This document shows positions 1 to 10,908 of a stretch of 64,000 nucleotides of DNA, in pieces. The stretch lies in assembly GCA_051530055.1 (NCBI GenBank), contig CM121341.1, positions 5,084,001 through 5,148,000 of the forward strand, written 5' to 3'. This DNA comes from Neoechinorhynchus agilis. Taxonomy: Eukaryota > Acanthocephala. Every line of letters starts with the position of its first letter. The first letter of the stretch is position 1. The notes under the pieces were generated by a model that saw nothing but the letters and a program-made list of their open reading frames with translations, searched no databases and was not told the DNA's origin. The translations under genes and the position numbers were made by a program.

Positions 1-473
1 GCGGAATAATCGGTGTTCTCGGGATACCGCAATTATAAGTGAGTAACATTGAGCTCCAGACGTTGTGTTAGTAATCCGGACTATCTGTCCCGGTCTCAGA
101 ACATCCGTTCTTCGAATATTCCGAAACTCATATTTGCTTCTTGCATTCGTGCATGGTGACGGCATTGAGTATTACAGGTGGAAAATGAACAACAATGGAA
201 ATGAACGAAGGCCGTACGGAAAAAGTACGTTTCTCATGTCTCATTTTCTAAAATAATGAAAATTTCCTTTCAAAATAGAAGACATTGCATCTTCACTCTT
301 TCAATTCTAAAAACACATCAAGACACCCCACTACCAGGAAATGAATGGAAATCGAACAAAATTTGAAATAATACGCGTTTAAACCCATTTACGCTTTTCA
401 ATTTGTTCATAGCATGAAAAATTCATATAATTTAAACGTTCGAACGGACAGAGACTTTATCGAGAATCTGAAT
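1..473. other. No gene recognised
   Basis: The only ORF here is about 60 codons, without a recognisable domain or clear codon bias. I see no repeat, RNA gene or promoter. The stretch lies downstream of the minus-strand gene that ends at 474. Confidence 0.4.
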
Positions 474-2129
474 TTATTTGATTATCCATGAAGGAAAAGA
501 AATAACGGCGTAAGCCAAGATCAATGTTGAACAGCAGAAAAATAAACAATACATCGAACCGTAGAAGTAGCGGTTATTATTTCCATTAGAATTATTTTCG
601 AGGACGCTGGTGTTTCCTGCTGAATACAACTCATCCAAATCTGGTATTTTTGTGTCTTCGATTGAACAGGAGTCTCCTTCAACTGAACACTTCATATCGG
701 ACTCCGACTTGTTGTGGATATCGTCCATGCCAGGTCCGACATTGATTTCTGTCTGTCCTGTGCCGACTTGAACGCTTTCCTTTAAATTTGGGAACTCTGA
801 AGCTTTATCTTTAGTCGTCTTCTCATGACTGGAATCTTCAGAGGGACGATGTTTATTGATCTCAAGTTGATTTGAATTAACCACATTGGTGGCCTGATTG
901 GATTCCTTGACGGATTTGTCATTTTGTTTGCTGTCAGCAATCGTTGAATGATTCTGATGTTTCATGGAATCTCTTGGGAGTGACTCATTCGAGCGTTCAA
1001 CGCAATCTGAATCCATTGGTCCGACATTGATTTCTGTCTGTCCTGTGCCGACTTGAGCGCCTTCCTTTAAATTTGGGAACTCTGAAGCTTTATCTTTAGT
1101 CGTCTTCTCGTGACTGGAATCTTCAGAGGGACGATGTTTATTGATCTCAAGTTGATTTGAATTAACCACATTGGTGGCCTGATTGGATTCCTTGACGGAT
1201 TTGTCATTTTGTTTGCTGTCAGCAATCGTTGAATGCTTCTGATGTTTCATAGAATCTCTTGGAACTGACTTAAAACACGCAGCATCGCCTTTATTCCGAT
1301 TTTCCGATTGCTCTAGCAATTGAGTAAATGGCGCATCTGAATCCATTGGTCCGACATCGACTTCTGTCTGTCCTGTGCCGACTTGAGCGCCTTCCTTTAA
1401 ATTTGGAAACTCTGAAGCTTTATCTTTAGTCGTCTTCTCGTGACTGGAATCTTCAGAGGGACGACGTTTATTGATCCCAAGTTGATTTGAATTAACCACA
1501 TTGGTGCCCAGGGTAGATTCCTCGACGGATTTGTCCTTTTGTTTGCTGTCAGCAATCGTTGAATGCTTCTGATGTTTCATAGAATCTCTTGGAACTGACT
1601 TAAAACACGCAGCATCGCCTTTATTCCGATTTTCCGATTGCTCGAGCAATTGAGTAAATAGCGATGTAGAGTTTGTGATGTTTGGTTCGCCCAAGTCCAT
1701 TTTGGAAGACGAACACGACAAGGATCTTGAGAAATACATCGGTTCATGAAATGAGTTGTTTGGTTGTACCAAGTTTTTATTACTGTAATAAGTTAAGCTA
1801 CTTGAGTAGGAATAAAACATAGTGCTGTTGATTTCCTCCTCCATGGTTTCAAGTTGTTCCTCAGATGAATTTTTGTTCGGTCTTTTAATGTCACAACTTC
1901 GCCTCATTCTACGTGCCCGCTTCCGACCCTTCTGGTGCTTTTGGCAGCTCGTATTGACTGGAGATTTCGAAAATGATGACCAGCGTCGCAAACTTTCTTG
2001 CTTTAAAGGTTCCATTTTGACTAAAATTCCAAGAAGACCAATCCGCGATATATATACGCATTTTGGATGCGTATCAATTGCGAAGATTAATAAAGACATT
2101 AACGGGTCATTTAATAGGGTAAAGGTCAT
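474..2129 (-). CDS. Repeat-containing, probably tail-anchored hydrophilic protein
   Basis: An uninterrupted 551-codon frame; I do not recognise the family. The first ATG is at 2129, and a second in-frame ATG at 2015 (MEPLKQESLRRW) avoids an odd hydrophobic N-terminus and may be the real start. The N-terminal part is Lys/Arg-rich (KGRKRARRMRR), a possible nuclear or membrane-proximal signal. The middle is built of three direct repeats of about 94-111 residues, each with blocks such as RDSMKHQKHSTIADSK, VVNSNQL, RRPSEDSSHEKTTKDKASEF and QVGTGQTE; the third copy has lost the opening FTQLLEQSENRNKGDAACF block. The last ~30 residues are one hydrophobic segment (YCLFFCCSTLILAYAVISF) followed by a very short tail, as in tail-anchored membrane proteins. 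The repeats are Ser/Thr/Lys/Glu-rich and probably disordered. Function unknown. Confidence 0.6.
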   Translation of the reverse strand: MTFTLLNDPLMSLLIFAIDTHPKCVYISRIGLLGILVKMEPLKQESLRRWSSFSKSPVNTSCQKHQKGRKRARRMRRSCDIKRPNKNSSEEQLETMEEEINSTMFYSYSSSLTYYSNKNLVQPNNSFHEPMYFSRSLSCSSSKMDLGEPNITNSTSLFTQLLEQSENRNKGDAACFKSVPRDSMKHQKHSTIADSKQKDKSVEESTLGTNVVNSNQLGINKRRPSEDSSHEKTTKDKASEFPNLKEGAQVGTGQTEVDVGPMDSDAPFTQLLEQSENRNKGDAACFKSVPRDSMKHQKHSTIADSKQNDKSVKESNQATNVVNSNQLEINKHRPSEDSSHEKTTKDKASEFPNLKEGAQVGTGQTEINVGPMDSDCVERSNESLPRDSMKHQNHSTIADSKQNDKSVKESNQATNVVNSNQLEINKHRPSEDSSHEKTTKDKASEFPNLKESVQVGTGQTEINVGPGMDDIHNKSESDMKCSVEGDSCSIEDTKIPDLDELYSAGNTSVLENNSNGNNNRYFYGSMYCLFFCCSTLILAYAVISFPSWIIK

Positions 2130-3079
2130 TCATTCTTTAAGGATAAACTATAACGAAGGTAGCTACTTTGGAATCGATGTCAACAGGTCTTCTGCTTGAC
2201 TATAATCGTGACTCGACTGAATAAGATCTTGGAATATTGTTTTAATGAGCTCTCAGGATCTCGGACGTGTTTTCTAACTATCCAAGTGCACTTTAATTGT
2301 TCCGATCTATCGATATTTAATGCTCATAACGTTTTTATGGCGGAAAATCGCAGGAATTTTATTAAATCCGAAATTCGAGCACAATCTCGTGCCTTTATCA
2401 AGGGGTTTTATTCGCACTTTATGCAAATCTATCGATCAATGATGTTCACACTTGTAAATCGTGAACAATCGCAGTAGATTTCTTTTAAATAGTTTTTGTC
2501 GAATGTCTGAAGATTGAACTAAAAGGCACCCAACAATGCTCATAACCATCAACTGGTTCAATAGATAGAAAGGTTAAAATCATTGATCAAGAATTTTTGT
2601 CAATGCTTTGAACTCTATCTTTAAAATGTTTTTTGTCTTGATTCAGCTCAATGATCCGTTTTCGATTAATTTTGCTATATCATCTAGTTTGTGTCCTCGT
2701 CTTCGTTATATTTTCCGGTTTAAGATGAAGAAATAATATCAGATACCGATGCCTCTTCGCTCGGAACAATATGAAGACGGAAACTTGACACTCCCAAAAT
2801 CTTGTTGAAAAGATAATTCATTGTTATTTGTCGATAGGAGAAATGAAATTAAGAATTTATTGGATATTTCGATCCACTATCTCTCAAGTGTTTACGACAA
2901 ACTCCCAAAATCGAGCCAAGTGACCGAGCTTCTCAACCGGATTTTGCTAGGGTCGTGGAGGAATTTTATCCCTGGCCAAAACAGCAGTTCTCAAGTTTCA
3001 TTAAGCCTCTCTTCGGCGACTCGTTTCACAAATACTTTGGTCTATCCTTTTTTGATTAATATTGTCCTAGAAATCCAAT
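2130..3079. other. No convincing gene; degenerate sequence
   Basis: Short open frames at 2196-2477 and 2821-3105 lack recognisable domains. About 2340-2400 (the run around aggaattttattaaatcc and cacaatctcgtgcc) resembles 10570-10625, so part of this stretch is an old dispersed repeat. The plus frame around 2918-3060 could be a remnant leading into the LINE relic that follows. Confidence 0.3.
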
Positions 3080-3690
3080 CTCGATTGGTGGCAGTCTCGA
3101 CTTAGAGAATCAGGTGTTTGGCAAAACGCTCTCTTAGGTTGTTTTCTTTGGGTACCTTTTGACGAGATAGTAAGGATCGCAGTGTCCCACTGAGACTTCA
3201 GGAGCGATCGTAAAGTCGTGGTTCGTCAACAATCGTCTGGAAGGTACGAGACGCCGAAGTGAACGCAATTCTCTCAGTCGTGCCCAGAATACTGAGAATT
3301 CGAAAAGAACATCCTAGAGTCAATCTATTTTTGCCGACTCGATCGATGGCGATAGACCGGACGGTGTCAGAATGTTTCCTCGGCGAGCAGCCACCAACAT
3401 AAAATTCGCCGTTGTTAAACCTGACAATGGGAGCAGTGACCACCTTTGAGGATCCCGAAAAGATTAGAAATCATTATTTCGTTCCCTTTGGCAATGAGAC
3501 ATTCAGATCGTTTTGTACCGTTGCAAGGAAGCTGATCAATCAATTGTCCAAGAGACTCAGATGATCCGAGGACAGGAACATTGTTGGAACGCTGAATCCG
3601 TCCTTTTGACCATTACACCACGAAAATCAATGCAGGAAGCTCAGAATCCAAAAGCTTTTTTTCCGAGCAATCGCCATAATGATCGCCTGG
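3080..3690 (+). pseudogene. Decayed non-LTR retrotransposon 3' end (LINE relic 1)
   Basis: Broken plus-strand fragments match the region C-terminal of the reverse transcriptase in non-LTR elements. A DxDRPDGV-type block (SIDGDRPDGV) is followed by a KIRNHYFVPFGNETF block equivalent to the family's 'YhFxPvAvET' motif, then ARKLINQLSKRLR. Several stops and frame changes interrupt it, so it is non-functional. The 3262-3622 part is nearly identical, in reverse orientation, to 35355-35708, and the whole is a diverged relative of the relic at 14440-15110. Homology limits are approximate. Confidence 0.6.
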
Positions 3691-4329
3691 AATGCAATTT
3701 TTAATGACGTTCTGCATTCCTTTAAATTGGTAAATGAAATCAATATAACGACTAATAGTTCCACAAACGTAGACCGATTATTACGAATCCTTTTTAAAAT
3801 CAAAAAATGCAGTTCTCACGGAATTCTAGGTCGTTACACAAATGAGAATTTTTCGCATTCCTTAGAACGATTACGTATTTATTTACTAAATATGACAAAT
3901 CAATCAGCCTCGAAGTCCGATTCAATGAAATCAATTTCATGATTGAACGCAAGACATTGACGAAGTGGCACATTTCCTAAAGCTTCATAATGTCCAAACG
4001 ATCAATAAAATTAAAAAAAAATTTAAATTGAATATTGTTCGATAATGTTGGTTGCGTAAAAATAAGTAACCAACATGCAACAATGCGGTTGTTAGAAAAA
4101 ACACGAAACAAATGCCTATTATTTTTGCAAACTCCTTCCCAATTTCCAATAATCACCCGGTTAAAAATCATTTTATTGTTCGCGAAATATTTCGAAAAAG
4201 AGGAAACCTCCTCTTATCAGTCCTTGCTTGTAAACTCAGATATTTAAAAAATTATAATGATTGATAAGACGAGGTTTTTCTCATCTCGCTCCCACAATCA
4301 AATTGTACATGTATTTTTTTTATTACTAG
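3691..4329. other. AT-rich stretch, nothing recognised
   Basis: Contains open frames of under 90 codons with no recognisable domain. It may include the tail of the preceding LINE relic. Confidence 0.3.
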
Positions 4330-4428
4330 AAAAATAGTTATTGATTTATTAACTCCTAATATTTCGTTGGACTTCTTCAGGTTAGCAGCGGACTAAATAT
4401 TGGGAGTGCATAAATCAATCTCTATTTT
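4330..4428. repeat. Short foldback element (family shared with 30.2 kb)
   Basis: The first ~36 bases (aaaaatagttattgatttat...) are the imperfect reverse complement of the last ~36 (...ataaatcaatctctattttt), separated by ~25 bases. A related sequence with the same tattgatttattaa / ccaatatttcgt blocks lies at 30227-30300. This looks like a small MITE-like foldback element; no coding capacity. Confidence 0.6.
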
Positions 4429-4639
4429 TTATCATCACCTAAAATACATATACGATTTCCCGATAATATTCCGCGACAGCAAATGGGGGGGACTCGTATT
4501 CCTCAGGATAATATTCAATAATAATAATTAATATCTCTGACGATTGAATTATTGTGATGTTTTCATGTGCGGTGTATAAAAAAAGAATTCAGAAATACTT
4601 GAAATCAATAAATTATCTTTAATTTTTATATACCGCAGA

Positions 4640-5560
4640 TGAATAAATCCCTCGTTTTTTTCTCAATTCCCCGGTAATATTTCAAGAATAATCCCTCGTT
4701 TTCTCAATTCCCCTTTAATATTTTAGGAAAAATCCCTCGTTTTCTCAATTCCCCGTTAATATTTTAGGAATAATCCCCCGTTTTCTCAATTCCCCGGTAA
4801 TATTTTAGGAATAATCCCTCGTTTTCTCAATTCCCCGGTAATATTTTAAGAATAATCCCTCGTTTTCTCAATTCCCCGGTAATATTTTAGGAATAATCCC
4901 TCGTTTTCTCAATTCCCCTTTAATATTTTAGGAATAATCCCTCGTTTTCTCAATTCCCCGAGAATTTTTTAAGAATAATCCCTCTTTTTCTCAATTCCCC
5001 GGTAATATTTCAAGAATAATCCCCCGTTTTCTCAATTCCCCTTTAATATTTTAGGAATAATCCCTCGTTTTTTCAATTCCCCGGTACTACTTCAAGAAAA
5101 ATCCCTCGTTTTCTCAATTCCCCGAGAAGTTTTTAAGAATAATCCCTCGTTTTCTCAATTCCCCTTTAATATTTTAGGAATAATCCCTCGTTTTCTCAAT
5201 TCCCCGTTAATATTTTAGGAATAATCCCTCGTTTTCTCAATTCCCCGGTAATATTTTAAGAATAATCCCTCGTTTTTTCAATTCCCCTTTAATATTTTAG
5301 GAATAATCCCTCATTTTCTCAATTCCCCGGTAATATTTCAAGAATAATCCCCCGTTTTCTCAATTCCCCTTTAATATTTTAGGAATAATCCCTCGTTTTT
5401 TCAATTCCCCGATAATATTTTAGGAAAAATCCCTCATTTTCTCAATTCCCCGGTAATATTTTAAGAATAATCCCTCGTTTTCTCAATTCCCCTTTAATAT
5501 TTTAGGAGTAATCCCTCGTTTTCTCAATTCCCCTTTAATATTTTAAGAATAATCCCTCGT
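4640..5560. repeat. 41-bp minisatellite (about 22 copies) between two direct flank copies
   Basis: Tandem units of about 41 bp: a ccctcgttttctcaattccc core, then a variable ggtaatattttaggaataat half. Units differ mainly in the variable half (ggtaat, tttaat, gttaat, gagaat). The array is bracketed by two direct copies of a ~50-bp sequence at 4532-4581 and 5571-5620 (tgacgattgaattatt ... gtgcggtgtataaaa), which continue into an AT-rich run and a cagatgaa block. Array plus flanks thus look like one unit with expanded centre. It ends only ~65 bp before the CRE-type sites of the HSP70 promoter. Confidence 0.85.
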
Positions 5561-5687
5561 ATTTTGTCTCATCTTTGACGATTGAATTATTCTGATGTTT
5601 TCATGTGCGGTGTATAAAAGAATTCTTAAAATTTTTTTATGCACCACAGATGAAAAACTTGCTCCCCGTGTCCCGTTTTCACCGCGA

Positions 5688-5826
5688 TGACGTCACATTG
5701 TGCGGTCCACTTTGTGACGTCACTCGCGGAATTCTTCCAGCTCTCCATAAACGAACACGACGCGGTCCCGCCGAATCTACACGCGTTCTAGACTACATCT
5801 AGAAGGGTTGTGACTGCACTATAAAA
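5688..5826 (+). promoter_or_regulatory. HSP70 promoter: two CRE sites, HSE-like motifs, TATA box
   Basis: Two perfect TGACGTCA palindromes (CREB/ATF-type) lie at 5688-5695 and 5715-5722. A pair of imperfect heat-shock-element half-site arrays follows at 5786-5804 (gttctagac and tctagaag, matching nTTCnnGAAn with single mismatches). TATAAAA is at 5820-5826, 75 bases before the HSP70 ATG, leaving a short GA/CT-rich leader. TATA and CRE sites are clear; the HSE assignment is weaker. Confidence 0.6.
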
Positions 5827-5901
5827 CACAGCGTTCTCCCCGTTGCTCGCTTCACAGTCTTACACACACACTCCAATTCTGTCTCTCTCTCTCGAAAAGA
5901 C

Positions 5902-7845
5902 ATGTCCAAAGCTCCAGCGATAGGAATCGATCTCGGGACCACGTATTCGTGTGTTGGTGTATTTCAGCATGGTAAGGTTGAGATCATCGCCAACGACCAA
6001 GGGAACCGGACTACGCCTTCGTACGTCGCATTTACGGACAGTGAACGGTTAATCGGTGATGCCGCTAAGAACCAAGTGGCCATGAACCCTTCGAATACCG
6101 TCTTTGACGCAAAACGGCTCATCGGACGAAAATTCGACGATTCCAGCGTCCAAGCCGACATGAAGCATTGGCCTTTTAAAGTAGTCAATGATGCCGGGAA
6201 ACCAAAGATCCAAGTTGAATATAAAGGAGAGGTCAAGAAGTTTTGGCCGGAGGAAGTGAGTTCAATGGTTTTGACTAAAATGAAGGAGATCGCCGAAGCG
6301 TATCTGGGGAAAAGCGTCACTGACGCCGTCGTTACTGTTCCGGCCTACTTTAATGATAGTCAACGCCAAGCGACCAAGGATGCTGGTGCCATCGCTGGTC
6401 TCAATGTCCTCAGGATCATCAATGAACCTACCGCAGCCGCCATCGCTTACGGATTAGACAAAAAAGTGAGCGGGGAAAAGAACGTGCTAATTTTTGATTT
6501 GGGAGGTGGTACTTTTGATGTCAGTATTCTAACCATAGAAGATGGCATCTTCGAAGTGAAATCGACCGCTGGAGACACTCATTTGGGTGGTGAAGATTTC
6601 GATAACCGAATGGTCGATCATCTCATGAAAGAGTTTAAGCGAAAGAATAAAAAAGACATCAGTGACAATAAACGAAGTTTGAGACGTCTTAGAACTGCTT
6701 GTGAGCGAGCTAAACGAACGCTGTCTTCGTCAACTCAGGCCAGCATTGAAATTGATTCTTTGTATGAAGGAGTCGATTTCTATACGAGTATTACAAGAGC
6801 TCGGTTCGAGGAACTATGTGCTGATCTTTTTAGAAGCACTCTTGAACCCGTGGAAAAGGCCTTGAGGGATGCTAAGATGGACAAGGGCGGAATTCACGAC
6901 ATTGTACTCGTTGGCGGATCAACGCGTATCCCAAAGATCCAGAAACTTCTTAAGGAGTTCTTCAATGACAAGGAACTCAATAAGAGTATTAATCCGGACG
7001 AAGCAGTCGCTTATGGAGCTGCCGTTCAAGCTGCCATTTTGTCTGGAGACAAATCAGACGCCGTCAAAGATCTTCTTCTTCTTGATGTGACTCCTTTAAG
7101 TCTCGGAATTGAGACGGCCGGTGGTGTAATGACCGTATTGATCAAACGGAATACTACGATTCCTACAAAACAATGTCAAACGTTTACTACCTATTCGGAC
7201 AATCAACCAGGAGTACTGATTCAGGTCTTTGAAGGAGAACGGACGATGACCAAAGATAACAATCTTCTTGGGAAATTCGAATTGACCGGCATTCCACCAG
7301 CCCGTCGCGGTGTGCCTCAGATCGAAGTAACGTTCGATATTGACGCCAATGGCATCATGAACGTTAGCGCTTCTGACAAAGGCACCGGACTTCAGAACAA
7401 AATCACCATTACCAACGATAAAGGACGCCTAAACAAAGATCAAATCGACCAAATGGTGAAGGAAGCTGAAAAGTACAGGAAAGAAGACGAAGAACAGAGG
7501 GAAAAAATTGAAGCGAAAAACAAACTTGAAACGTACTGCTTTAACATGAAGCAAACTATTGAAGACGAAAAAATCAGCTCAAAGTTAGGAGCCGATGATA
7601 TCGCTAATGTTAAAGCAAAGGTAGACGAAGCGCTCAAATGGCTAGATAGTAACCAGACTGCCGAGAAAGACGAGTTTGAGTATCATTTGAAGGAGCTAGA
7701 AAAAGCGTGTAGTCCAATCATGACCAAATTGTACCAGGGTGCCGGTGGCATGCCTGGAGGAATGCCCGGTGGAATGCCCGGTGGGATGCCCGGTGGCGCT
7801 GGCGGTGCTTCCGGAGGTGGACCAACCATCGAAGAAGTTGACTAA
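5902..7845 (+). CDS. HSP70: Cytosolic heat-shock protein 70 (intronless)
   Basis: A 647-residue protein of usual cytosolic HSP70 length: an ATP-dependent chaperone that binds exposed hydrophobic peptides with J-proteins and exchange factors. All family signatures are present: [13 protein letters not shown] near the N-terminus (phosphate loop), [12 protein letters not shown] around residue 197, and [13 protein letters not shown] around residue 335. The nucleotide-binding domain covers residues ~1-383, the interdomain linker is [16 protein letters not shown], and the substrate domain plus helical lid follow. The C-terminus has GGMP repeats and ends in EEVD, the TPR co-chaperone tail of cytosolic forms. 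There is no signal peptide or ER retention motif. The lack of introns fits a heat-inducible copy that must be expressed when splicing is compromised. The ATG follows the TATA box and leader without an upstream ATG. Confidence 0.97.
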   Translation: MSKAPAIGIDLGTTYSCVGVFQHGKVEIIANDQGNRTTPSYVAFTDSERLIGDAAKNQVAMNPSNTVFDAKRLIGRKFDDSSVQADMKHWPFKVVNDAGKPKIQVEYKGEVKKFWPEEVSSMVLTKMKEIAEAYLGKSVTDAVVTVPAYFNDSQRQATKDAGAIAGLNVLRIINEPTAAAIAYGLDKKVSGEKNVLIFDLGGGTFDVSILTIEDGIFEVKSTAGDTHLGGEDFDNRMVDHLMKEFKRKNKKDISDNKRSLRRLRTACERAKRTLSSSTQASIEIDSLYEGVDFYTSITRARFEELCADLFRSTLEPVEKALRDAKMDKGGIHDIVLVGGSTRIPKIQKLLKEFFNDKELNKSINPDEAVAYGAAVQAAILSGDKSDAVKDLLLLDVTPLSLGIETAGGVMTVLIKRNTTIPTKQCQTFTTYSDNQPGVLIQVFEGERTMTKDNNLLGKFELTGIPPARRGVPQIEVTFDIDANGIMNVSASDKGTGLQNKITITNDKGRLNKDQIDQMVKEAEKYRKEDEEQREKIEAKNKLETYCFNMKQTIEDEKISSKLGADDIANVKAKVDEALKWLDSNQTAEKDEFEYHLKELEKACSPIMTKLYQGAGGMPGGMPGGMPGGMPGGAGGASGGGPTIEEVD

Positions 7846-8278
7846 AAAGGATCGAGACTGCGTAGAGTGCTAATATCAGAAGAAACAACGAGCGCTGGCG
7901 GTAAAGGTACACGGGATTTCGAGTGGATTCTAATTTTTTTGCCGTCCAGCGGTATTTTTAGGGCGCAAAAAATCTACTTATAAAAGAGTACGGACGAAAT
8001 TGAGAAAAATTAACCTAAAAAAGGCGGCACTCCGACGGTTTAGACATTAGGAACAAGACGTTTCTTTTAGTTATCCTAAATTCTGAGGAGCTCACGAATC
8101 AATCTTAGCCCTCTCGGTTCTCCTGTTATATTTTTCGAGTTTTAAAAACTACCTCCTTTATTTTGGCTTTAGGATTTTTTCATGAGAAATCGAAATGCGT
8201 TAGGATAAAAAATAGTGTTGCTTTCTAAACTTTGAGTGCTAATAATTTCGCTTGAAATCAAGCTCTCTACTATGGAAT
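7846..8278. other. Intergenic stretch with a dispersed ~125-bp repeat
   Basis: The block at about 8070-8200 (atcctaaattctgaggagctc ... gagaaatcgaaatgcg) recurs on the same strand at about 11553-11680 with roughly 90% identity by eye. Otherwise this is the HSP70 3' flank; I see no gene. Confidence 0.6.
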
Positions 8279-9097
8279 CTATTTTTCATTCAACCAATTC
8301 GGTACGTTGTTCTGATTTTCGTCAATTGGTCCATTTATCCACCTTTGCAAGCGTTCTCCATCTTCAATGAGTTTCCCAAGCGACTTCATTAGCGCTGGTG
8401 ATTTGGCAAACCCAATCGCAGAACTGACGATGCTCTGTTCCAAGGTCAATCCAATTGAAGTCTGTGGTACATGAAAAGCTTGTAAATATTGATTGATTCC
8501 AAAAGGCTGGGGATTCTGACCAGTATTTGCCGGTATCGCAGCCGATGCGCTAATTTGGGCTCCGTGCACAAAATGTCTTTCATTTCCTCTGCTTAAAGGC
8601 ACCGCTGAACTTATCGTTTTTTGGTGAATTTGAGGCTGTCTGATTAACTTTTCGTTCTTCATTCTTACTTCTACGGCCGAAATTCTGTCTCGACTTCTTA
8701 AGTTACTATTTTTCTCAAAAGTTTCTTTCACTTGTTCGGCTGACATTTTGATTAGTGCCTTATAAGTCGGTTCATCGATCCGTGGACGCCCTCTGCCTTT
8801 TTTCTGATACAATTCACCATCCACTTCTCGTTCCACTGCGTCCACGAGATCTTTCATAAGGGCCACAATGTGTTTTCGAATATAAATCTCAAGATCCTTC
8901 GGTGGTCGACCAACTCGTTTTTTATATGTCCGACGGTTAACCGCTTTTTCTACTGGAATCCGCGGCAAGGAAACTGGTTCAACGAATCGCGGAGTGGCAT
9001 TAAGATTTTGCTGTTCAATAATTTTCGGTGCGTCAGCCGAGTTTGTAGGATTTTTTTGAACGTGGTCATTAGCACTTTCCTTGTTTATGTTTGCCAT
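8279..9097 (-). CDS. AT-hook protein of unknown family
   Basis: A single 272-codon exon. Two AT-hook cores (RVGRPPK about residue 63 and RGRPRI about residue 102) sit in basic surroundings, indicating binding to the minor groove of AT-rich DNA, so a chromatin or transcription role in the nucleus is likely. Between and after them lie predicted helical segments (IRKHIVALMKDLVDAVERE; KALIKMSAEQVKETFEK). The rest is Gln/Asn/Pro-rich and low complexity, with another helical stretch near the C-terminus (SLGKLIEDGERLQRWI). It ends PNWLNEK, recalling the IPNWLNP motif of palindrome gene A; this could be chance. The ATG at 9097 is the only sensible start. No orthologue recognised. Confidence 0.65.
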   Translation of the reverse strand: MANINKESANDHVQKNPTNSADAPKIIEQQNLNATPRFVEPVSLPRIPVEKAVNRRTYKKRVGRPPKDLEIYIRKHIVALMKDLVDAVEREVDGELYQKKGRGRPRIDEPTYKALIKMSAEQVKETFEKNSNLRSRDRISAVEVRMKNEKLIRQPQIHQKTISSAVPLSRGNERHFVHGAQISASAAIPANTGQNPQPFGINQYLQAFHVPQTSIGLTLEQSIVSSAIGFAKSPALMKSLGKLIEDGERLQRWINGPIDENQNNVPNWLNEK

Positions 9098-10270
9098 CTT
9101 TAGAATGAGAAAATTATCAGAAATGTTCCAAGTGCTCGAAAAATTAAGAATAAAATTTGTCTGAATGGATCTTTTTAACGAGCAAACAAAGTGAGACGGA
9201 GAGAAGTCTAAAAAGTTTTGTAAAAAAGTTTCGTTTAATCGTCCGTTTTATACCCTTAGACATTGTACGCAAATTTCATGCCCATTATTAGAAATGTTGA
9301 CAAAACAAAATTCAAGAAGCCTCGTGATTTCGTCTACGATCACATTTCTTAGTGAAGTTTGTCAACGTTTAAGAAAAACTGAAATGTTGGCACTTGAGAT
9401 TCATGGAGCAGCTATAAAAATAATTTTATTGATACTCCAAAGAAACGGTGACGATTTAATTGCTGCAAAAAGAATTAAGCACATTCTTCAACTTGTGTTT
9501 ACCTGCTACAATTTTTTTTAGGTAAATCAAGAAAACGAAATTTATCCCGAAAGGAGAAGAATCGATAGCGCCTACAACTAATATTGTTCCTTAATATTTT
9601 CAAACTGATTTCCGTTAAATCGATTTAAAGTTAGGATACCATTTTTGTTCGTACTCAGTTTTCGGTTTTAACCCCGTAAGCTTCCTCCGCGCCATAAATT
9701 CACTCCTCTTAAACACGTAACTTAAACAATTCACATGTTTTTGAGCTTTCTCAATACGTTAAGATGTTATTGAAGGTGTAAATGTATCTTATGATCGAAA
9801 AGGTTCATTTAAAATAAGTAGATTGCGTGTGTTTTTCAGGATCCCGAAGGTGGAGTGTAACTTAAGGACAATGAAAAAGATAACGTGGGGTTGAGAAGTC
9901 AGTCGAAAATCTACCAACTGATTAAAAAGAAAAAAGTATTGTGAGAATGCTCCTAAATATACCAGGAAACTGCCGATTTGTTTTGAGATTCGAGCTAAAT
10001 AGAAAATTGATTCCACGATGCATCGTAAAGTGCTAATAAGTCGATATTTCGACTGTAGAGAAAGATTAAGACGATGATATTTATAAGAAGTGTCAATCAA
10101 AATGTTTGAGAAATTGTTGCAAAAAGTTGAGATTCAAACTATAGAATGGCCGCTATAAAGGCGAAAACCTAAGGAGAGATATTGCTATTGGCACAGAAAC
10201 GATTTCCTTAGAACCATTTCGGTCGTCTTACAAAACAGGCCTGCCCATCAAAGATGGACAATCGAACGAC
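9098..10270. other. Intergenic; no convincing gene
   Basis: A plus frame at 9294-9521 (75 codons) and a minus frame at 9789-10100 (103 codons, hydrophobic) have protein-like composition but no recognisable domain, promoter or splice context. They could be exons of an unrecognised gene or chance. Confidence 0.25.
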
Positions 10271-10441
10271 TTTTTTATAGCGAATTATCAAATAATTGAT
10301 TTCATAATTTTCGGCCTTCGCGTAAACCTCCAGTCAATTGCCTGCAAGTTTTTTTCTTGCAAGCAATAGACTGAAGGTCTACGCGAAGGCCGAAAATTAT
10401 CAAACAAATCCATCAATTATTTGATAATTCGCTATAAAAAA
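10271..10441. repeat. Foldback/MITE element, family 1 (long copy)
   Basis: Begins with ttttttatagcgaattatca and ends with its reverse complement (tgataattcgctataaaaaa). The arms pair for about 70 bases, including the cggccttcgcg / cgcgaaggccg block and an inner tgcaag/cttgca stem. A shorter relative with the same ends lies at 30417-30507. It is a non-autonomous hairpin transposon or foldback repeat with no ORF. Confidence 0.8.
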
Positions 10442-10908
10442 TCGAAAGACTAACGTTGGGCATTCTGATAGATTTTGTTTAAAGTTATACTAATAATTTT
10501 AACATTTCGTTTTTTCCAGTAATGACAACGCGGATTTTCTATCGATGCTTATCTTTATGTTTGTTTATGACGGAGAAAGTGAAGGAATTTTATTGAATCC
10601 AATATTTAGGCACAATCTCGTGCCAAAGTTCTACGCAACGTGTGCACTCTTAGCAATATCCAACTAACGGTTTTTAATCTGGAACCAAAGTCTGATATTG
10701 CAATTGTTTACAAACATTCTGATAGATATTCAATGCTTAAATCAATATTTCTTTAAAAATTATACGAATTTAGAAAAAGTAATATAAAAAGCAGGAAAAT
10801 TGAACTGCACATTTTATAATATTTTCGTAGAGCCTCACCAATGATCGCTTCAAGGTTGCTATGACAACGCCACCTTAAACCAAGTTCCCATTGTCGTTCT
10901 GAATTCAA

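Noticed and set aside
4640-5560. CRISPR-like array
   Set aside because: There are no unique spacers; units are contiguous and diverge gradually, and the surrounding genes are animal genes.
5964-7637. Long frames antisense or out of frame to HSP70
   Set aside because: Overlap an unmistakable conserved gene and have no independent support.
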